A stretch of 64,000 bases of DNA from positions 186,001-250,000 of the forward strand of contig NC_018331.1 in NCBI RefSeq assembly GCF_000234665.1, in the 5' to 3' direction. Below are positions 58,853 to 64,000 of this stretch, in pieces. The first letter of the stretch is position 1, and every line of letters starts with the position of its first letter. The position numbers and the translations under genes were made by a program. The DNA comes from Leishmania mexicana MHOM/GT/2001/U1103 (Eukaryota > Euglenozoa > Kinetoplastea > Trypanosomatida > Trypanosomatidae). The notes below the pieces were generated by a model. It made no database searches. It worked only from the letters and a program-made list of their open reading frames with translations, and had not been told where the DNA came from.

Positions 58853-60379
58853 ATGCGGTGCGTGTGCTCCGACCCCTACACCATGTTTTTTTCCTCCCGC
58901 CATCGTTACAGGAGGCTGCTGCAGCGTGGCCTGCTCAGCGTATGCGCGTTGGCGCTACTCGTTTCTGTGGTGTTCACCTATGCCTCCGCCCCTGTGTACG
59001 ACGCGAGCAACGTGAAGATCATCGTGGAAAACACGTTTGATTCCACTCTGCGCAGCTCTCACATTCAAGTGTGCGAGGCCAAGGGAGGTGTTCTGGTGCA
59101 AGACGTATCGGACGCCATTCACGAGGAGCTGGTGAACAAAATGACGGCGGCGGGTGCATTTAGCTACTGTGGCTACCTGGGAGGCTCGACGCTTCTGTCC
59201 TCCTCCGAGTGCACAACGTCCAAGGGAACGCTGAGCTGCATTTGGTATTGGGACCAAGGGCGGTACAGCGGTATAGAGAACGCCTATGCCTTTTACAAAG
59301 GCAACTACTTCCCTGCCTCGGGTAGCAACGGTGGCTTGGCCGGTGCGGGCATGCTCAGCACGGACTCGAGTAACCACTGGACAAAAAAGAATGGAGTGCA
59401 GGCATACCCGGGAAAGAAGCGCCAGCGCTACGCGATGCTGATCCTTCCCCAAACGTCTTCAACGGCAGGTTGGATGGACAGTAGTGAAACCTCGTTTTCG
59501 TACGGTGATGCCCCGACGAACCGCTACTATGCCATGTGCCTCGTCGAGCCGGCAACAACGACCACGACGACCACCACGACAACGACGACGACCACCACGA
59601 CGACGACGACCACCACCACCACAACGGCCACACCACCCACGACGGCAATGCCTGTGATTACCACAACTACAACCAAGACGCCTTCCACTACCACGACGCT
59701 GCCACCCACCACGAGCACGACCAGCGAACCGACGGCACAGGAGGAGAGCGACCAGAATGTGACCATGTGGGTCGGTATGTCGATCTTCCTTGTACTGGTG
59801 GCTGCCCTAGTTTTTGCCCTCATCGTGGGCAGAGCGCGGCGGAAGGGCTGGTGTTGCTTTGCGGCCAAGGAGCCTGCGGCCGCGGCGTCAGTGACCTCGG
59901 GCAAGTTGGTTGCCCCAGCGGCGTCGTTGAACGAAAAGCCACGCATGTCGCGGCGCACCAGCCTCGCGTCAAAGTCGTCCTTCCGCTCGAACGACAGTAG
60001 CAGTGAGACCGTACGCTCCTTTCACGTCGCCTCACCCAACAAGGATCGTTCCGGGCGCCGGTCGATTCTCCGAAACGATGACGAACATATGGAGGACTCT
60101 CCACAGCGCCACAACTCCTGTTCTGGCGCCTGCAGCCAACACCTGGCGACTGAGGAGCTTGGCCCTATTGCACCGGTGGAGATGACGCCTTCCCGATACT
60201 CGGAGCAGCTCACGGTTTCGACTCTGCCAGTGGAGCTAGCCCAACCGCCCCTCTATAGCGAGCCGCTGATGCAACAATCGTTGTGGAACTCGCGGTCGTC
60301 TGAGCACCCAGACGAGCGCACCACGGATACCCCGCGGCCACGACTGCGCCGCACCTCGAGCGTGATCTTCATTGACTAG
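58853..60379 (+). CDS. Type I surface glycoprotein with C-type-lectin-like ectodomain and Thr stalk
   Basis: A 508-residue membrane protein. An N-terminal hydrophobic stretch (LLSVCALALLVSVVFTYASA) acts as signal peptide after a basic start. The ectodomain (about 55-235) has the spacing of a C-type-lectin fold: SSECTTSKGTLSCIWYWDQG, then a KGNYFP region, then YYAMCLVEP at the end, recalling the WxWxDG and RYxVC motifs. A stalk of 24 consecutive Thr (59555-59626) and further Thr/Pro/Ser sequence is a mucin-like O-glycosylation or phosphoglycosylation target. A transmembrane helix at about 305-325 is followed by RARRKGWCC and a long basic, Ser-rich cytoplasmic tail with many possible phosphosites. 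The ATG at 58883 (MFFSSRH) is an equally good start. Carbohydrate binding is inferred and weak, as Ca-binding motifs such as EPN/QPD are not seen. Confidence 0.85.
   Translation: MRCVCSDPYTMFFSSRHRYRRLLQRGLLSVCALALLVSVVFTYASAPVYDASNVKIIVENTFDSTLRSSHIQVCEAKGGVLVQDVSDAIHEELVNKMTAAGAFSYCGYLGGSTLLSSSECTTSKGTLSCIWYWDQGRYSGIENAYAFYKGNYFPASGSNGGLAGAGMLSTDSSNHWTKKNGVQAYPGKKRQRYAMLILPQTSSTAGWMDSSETSFSYGDAPTNRYYAMCLVEPATTTTTTTTTTTTTTTTTTTTTTTTATPPTTAMPVITTTTTKTPSTTTTLPPTTSTTSEPTAQEESDQNVTMWVGMSIFLVLVAALVFALIVGRARRKGWCCFAAKEPAAAASVTSGKLVAPAASLNEKPRMSRRTSLASKSSFRSNDSSSETVRSFHVASPNKDRSGRRSILRNDDEHMEDSPQRHNSCSGACSQHLATEELGPIAPVEMTPSRYSEQLTVSTLPVELAQPPLYSEPLMQQSLWNSRSSEHPDERTTDTPRPRLRRTSSVIFID
59555..59626 (+). 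repeat. 24-codon threonine tract
   Basis: All 24 codons are ACA, ACC or ACG in mixed order, mostly ACG and ACC. The protein tract is pure while the DNA is not a simple trinucleotide repeat, which suggests selection for Thr. Confidence 0.95.
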
Positions 60380-62138
60380 GCGAAACACTTGCGAGCACAA
60401 ACGATAATGTGAAATGTCGCCGTTGCGGGAAAGTTGGTGAGGTGAAGGGAACTAACAATGCGTGGCAAGTCGAAGGGAGGAGGGGCTACGCGACGGAAAA
60501 AAAGGTGCGTTTTTACTTTCTGATGTGTGTTCGAGAGCACGCAAGTGTATTCTTCCGATTGCTTGACGAACACACGAAGATAGACAGCCTCCCTTCTCCC
60601 TCCCCTACCGACACACACACACACACATAATGTCTCCCTGTGCTGTGATCGGTCCTTTCTTGTCTTGTCAGCTTCCTTACTCTAGTTCTTTCGTGTGTGT
60701 GTGTGTGTGCGTGTGCGTGTGCGTTTTCACGTCCTTGCTGTATTCGGGTGTTGCGGCGTGTGCCTGTCCTTTTCTTGGGGCGGTTTTCCCTTGGGTCTCT
60801 GGATGCATGTGCACAGTGCGGCCCCTTCAGGCTACCGTTCCTATCTCTTCCTTATTTTGTTTCTTTTTGGGCTCTCCTCCTTCCTCACCGGTGTCTGCTT
60901 TTTTTTGTGTGTGGCTGTTTTGTTTCTTCTGATCCTCGCGGGTGCGTGAGCTTTATGTGTATCATATGGTGGGCCGTCGCGAGTGTCCGCCTATAGCTGC
61001 GGCTCCCATGCGCCGTCCTTGGTGCTCTCATCTCTTTGTTATTGCTTGTACATGTGATCACCCGGGCGCCGAATCTACTTCCTAGGCCTTCCTTTTCTGC
61101 TGTTCATGTCTCGCTGTCGGGCGCTTGCTGCAGTGATCCTCCTCCTATGTGCCCGGCTTGTCGACGTTCATGCCCTCTTTGTCTTCGTCTCTCCCTCTCT
61201 CCCTCTCTCCCCTCCCCCTCTTGCTTCTCTGAATTTCGTTGTGTTTCATGTACATTCTACACCCGCCCTCTGCCTTTCCTCCTCTTTTCCGTCGATTTCT
61301 TCATATGAAGGAAGCTTGGCGTGGTCGATATCGTGCTTGGCACGCACACACACGGTAGCCACACACGTAAAAGTAAGAATACATGGCAGGAACCTTGTCC
61401 GAGTACGAATGGTATTCAACGTCGAACAGGACGCACGAAGGCTCACTCCGACTCGGCGAAAGGAAAAGACGAAGACCAGGTGCGCGGACGGAGCTGTAAG
61501 CTGCATGATTGATGGCACGCTGCTCCTGCTCATCCTGGGTCTTGGGATTTGCACAAAGAGAGAGAGTGCAAGGGTGCAACAGGCAGCCTGGGCTAGCATG
61601 GGTGCCCATGAACTCCTTGGTTGTGCTGACCTCACTCTCTTATGAGCCTCTGCCACGCTTTCTCAATGAAGGTGTGCTCTGCTCTACAGCTGGGACTCGA
61701 ATCGACCTCGAACTTTCGCTGCTCTCTCACTCTCTCCCGCGACGTGTGCCCCGCGTGCGTTTCTGCTCCTTTTCACATCCATCTGCGCGCCACATGTAAA
61801 CACGTACACATACGGCACCAGCTGTGCCTCTTCTCCTGGTTGGCACGGCCGCTCGTTTTCTCCCTCTGTCCTCACTTGACAGCGTCGTCCTGCGCATCAC
61901 AACCGCATACCGTGTGGTCGTGGTACGCACCGACGTACGCAGCGTCTCTTTGCCCTTCTGTGCCCTGCTGCTCATTTGTGGTTTGGGGGAAGGAGGGGGG
62001 GGGCATCGGTGTCATTCTGCATCCGCCGTGCGGATCGACGGGATTCGAATACTTCCGAACACATGCGCAACGTTTTTCTTTTCGTCGCGTAAAGAAAAAA
62101 GGAAAGGGCGGCGCAGGACATTTCGCCATGACAGTGTC
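60380..62138. other. Intergenic, lectin-like gene to its pseudogene
   Basis: No gene is supported. It holds a (CA)n tract at 60609-60628, a GT-rich tract at about 60693-60722, CT-rich repeats at 61185-61215 and pyrimidine-rich DNA throughout 60640-61300. Confidence 0.7.
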
Positions 62139-63200
62139 ATGCACCCGCGCCCACGCGGCAAGAGTAGCGCTTTGGCAGCTCCTTGTATGGTCTCATCCAA
62201 AAAAGGTGCAGAGGCGGTAGGCGTTTCTACCCCGGGCAACGCGCGTGGCAACAGCAGCTTCCGAGTGCAGCAGTCGCGAAAGCCAGAAGTGCAAGAGCAG
62301 TCATGTGTACGTATTAGACTTGTAAGACGGTCTTTCCGCCTCCCCCTCAGATTTGGAGCGCGGCAGCACGGCTGTGTGGTGTGCCTCGTTTTCGTTCTGC
62401 TCTACTTCACGGCGCTGGCACGTGCCACGGGAGCTGATGTACCACATCCACAGGGCCAGCGCCTTTACGTTCCCGGCCTACCGTTTTGCGGCAAAACGCG
62501 CCGTTATGCAGCGACGCGAAACCCTCGACGCCATGCTTTAACCTCCTCACATGTTTGTGGAGGTGCACAAGAGGCTCAAAGGAATCATGACGTCGCACAT
62601 ACACTCGCGAATGCTTCGCATGCCTCCGTGGATCAACGGCCTACTCCGGAGGATGCCCCATCGTCTCGCTAGCTCTGCACTGTGTGTGGTGCTGCCACCA
62701 GGGACGGTTCAGTGGAGACGGAAATCGGCTCCCCTTTCACCGAGGCAACCTCCACCGAACACATCCCCACAGCCAGCGAGCTAGAAAGGCGCCGGACTGG
62801 CTGCCGCGATGCCGAACCTGTGGCCGATGCTGGACGGCTACCAGGCCTTCACAGACAGGAAGTGCGAGCCGCGCGTTTTGATGATCCGTCCCATGGCCAA
62901 CGGCATCCCCCGTTTTGGGCAGAGAGCGACCGCCTCGACGGAAGTAACGGAACTCTCTCTTCCAGCAGCTTCAGCCTCCGTTGGCTCGTAGAGGTCTCCA
63001 AGATCACAACCACAAAATGGCCTTCTCCACCTCATAGCACGAATGTGGGTCTGTTGGTCGACATCCCGATTGCTGCTGTCGTGGTCCTTGGCGTCGCCGT
63101 TGTTCTTGGCTCTCTGTTCTCGCGCGCCAGCATGTACTGTTGTTACTTTGGCGCAGCGGCGGAAATCGAGGACTCCCACTCAGTCGCCACATCGCGCGCA
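62139..63200 (+). pseudogene. Frameshifted copy of the lectin-like surface glycoprotein gene
   Basis: Fragments in three frames match the gene at 58853-60379 in order. A signal-like hydrophobic stretch (VVCLVFVLLYFTALARA) sits at about 62376-62428 and SSHVCGGAQEA at about 62544-62577, in one frame. CVWCCHQGRFSGDGN (62645-62752 segment, second frame) matches CIWYWDQGRYSGIEN. Third-frame DGYQAFTDRKCEPRVLMI (62809-62919) matches NGVQAYPGKKRQRYAMLI. Back in the first frame, NVGLLVDIPIAAVVVLGV...CCYFGAAAE (63042-63164) matches the transmembrane helix and juxtamembrane CCFAAKE. The frame thus changes at least three times, the Thr stalk is reduced to a few Thr/Ser, and no continuous product is possible. 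The original start and 3' end are not certain. Confidence 0.8.
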
Positions 63201-64000
63201 TTGCCGTGGCGCTCAACAGCCGCTTGTGCCACATCCTTCGATACGTTCTCCTGGATTTCCGACTCTTTATTTCGCGCTGTTGGAATCGCCATGAATATGA
63301 CGTGTTCACTGCACCGCATTCGACTATACGGATACTCGATGTTGCGTAGTCTCCAGCAGTGGCGGCAGCTGCTCGTCCTTAGGTCTCCTCTTCGCCATCT
63401 CAAACGGTGCGTGAGCGGCGCGGCTAGGTTAACGGGGTGCGCCGAGGGGCAGCCACGGACTTCCTCTTTGGCAGCGCCGGTAGGCTAGTTGATGAGTCTC
63501 CCTCGCGCCCTCTTCAATTGCCTCTCTTTGTCTCCTCTTCCTCGGTGTGTTCTTGCCTTACGTTGACGCTGCCCATTGTACCCTTCACACATCCCTCTTC
63601 CTTCTCGTTATCCTGCTGCATCTTTTCCTGTTGTGCTCGTATGTGTGTGTGTGTGTGTGCATCTCCCCTGATGACGAGGGTGGCGGTGGTGTACCTCATC
63701 GCCTGGTTTCACGAGGTCTTGGACCCCGCTCGGTATGGAAGCCAAGCAGTCCCCTCTCCCCCTACCCCCATCCCCTGCCAAATACCGAACCCCGCTTCTG
63801 GTGGTGACAGTCAGGCAGCAGTTTCGTGAGGAAGTCAGAGCGATGTACTGCCACTGATATTGGCGGTCAGGGCCTGGAGGGCATTGTATCGGAGTGATCC
63901 GCTACAGCGAACAGGCCTGCGCAATCCATATGATTAGACAGGGTGTCCACGCGACTCCGACGTACATGTTACCCGGGCCCTCCGGCTGCCCTGCTGGTGT
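63201..64000. other. Region downstream of pseudogene, to window end
   Basis: The 3' part of the former gene (up to about 63490) can no longer be aligned by eye. GT-rich sequence lies at 63641-63661. After about 63755 the composition changes from pyrimidine-rich intergenic to balanced, non-repetitive sequence running off the window edge, possibly the start of a degenerate retroposon. Confidence 0.55.

Noticed and set aside
62030..62065. tRNA B-box-like sequence (GGATTCGAATAC)
   Set aside because: There is no matching A box or cloverleaf with paired acceptor stem around it.
61824..62672. An intact gene in the single frame 61824-62672
   Set aside because: Only its second half aligns to the lectin-like glycoprotein, and the match continues in other frames downstream, so it is part of a pseudogene. 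The upstream part translates UTR-like DNA.

Overview
The window looks like nuclear DNA from a trypanosomatid, most likely Leishmania or a very close relative. Every convincing gene lies on the + strand and is intronless. Codons are rich in third-position G/C. Genes are separated by 0.6-4 kb of pyrimidine-rich DNA with CA/GT/TA microsatellites and homopolymers, as expected for one polycistronic transcription unit processed by trans-splicing and polyadenylation. The families agree: a giant calpain-like protein with GM6-type repeats and an amastin-like four-helix membrane protein are kinetoplastid hallmarks. From memory, and unchecked, the order calpain / RSP3 / RFC subunit / cdc2-related kinase resembles Leishmania chromosome 27.

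Layout: 1-4106 is non-coding, with a striking C12/G12 hairpin. A 13-kb gene (4107-17132) encodes a 4341-residue calpain-like protein with three degenerate protease modules and 37 repeats of about 67-68 residues. Then come RSP3 (axoneme), an unknown helical/Ser-rich protein, an amastin-like membrane protein, an RFC2-like clamp-loader subunit, a CRK/CDK kinase (probably CRK6), a RING-PHD protein, an SMU1-like WD40 splicing factor, the axonemal dynein assembly factor DNAAF3, a 954-residue unknown, a coiled-coil protein, a six-helix membrane protein, an 890-residue probable mitochondrial protein, a 314-residue unknown and a small two-helix probable mitochondrial membrane protein. The window ends with a type I surface glycoprotein carrying a C-type-lectin-like ectodomain and a 24-Thr stalk, followed by a previously intact but now frameshifted copy of the same gene (62139-63200).

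The genes do not form a functional operon; co-linearity in these organisms does not imply a shared pathway. There is nonetheless a visible flagellar theme (RSP3, DNAAF3 and perhaps the coiled-coil proteins), along with replication and cell-cycle genes (RFC2, CRK) and splicing (SMU1). The points most worth a second look are the lectin-like pseudogene pair, the triple loss of the protease triad together with higher-order repeat structure in the giant calpain, the perfect 111-bp duplication within it, and the 15-bp G/C hairpin near the left edge. No tRNA, rRNA, CRISPR array, insertion sequence or minus-strand gene was found.
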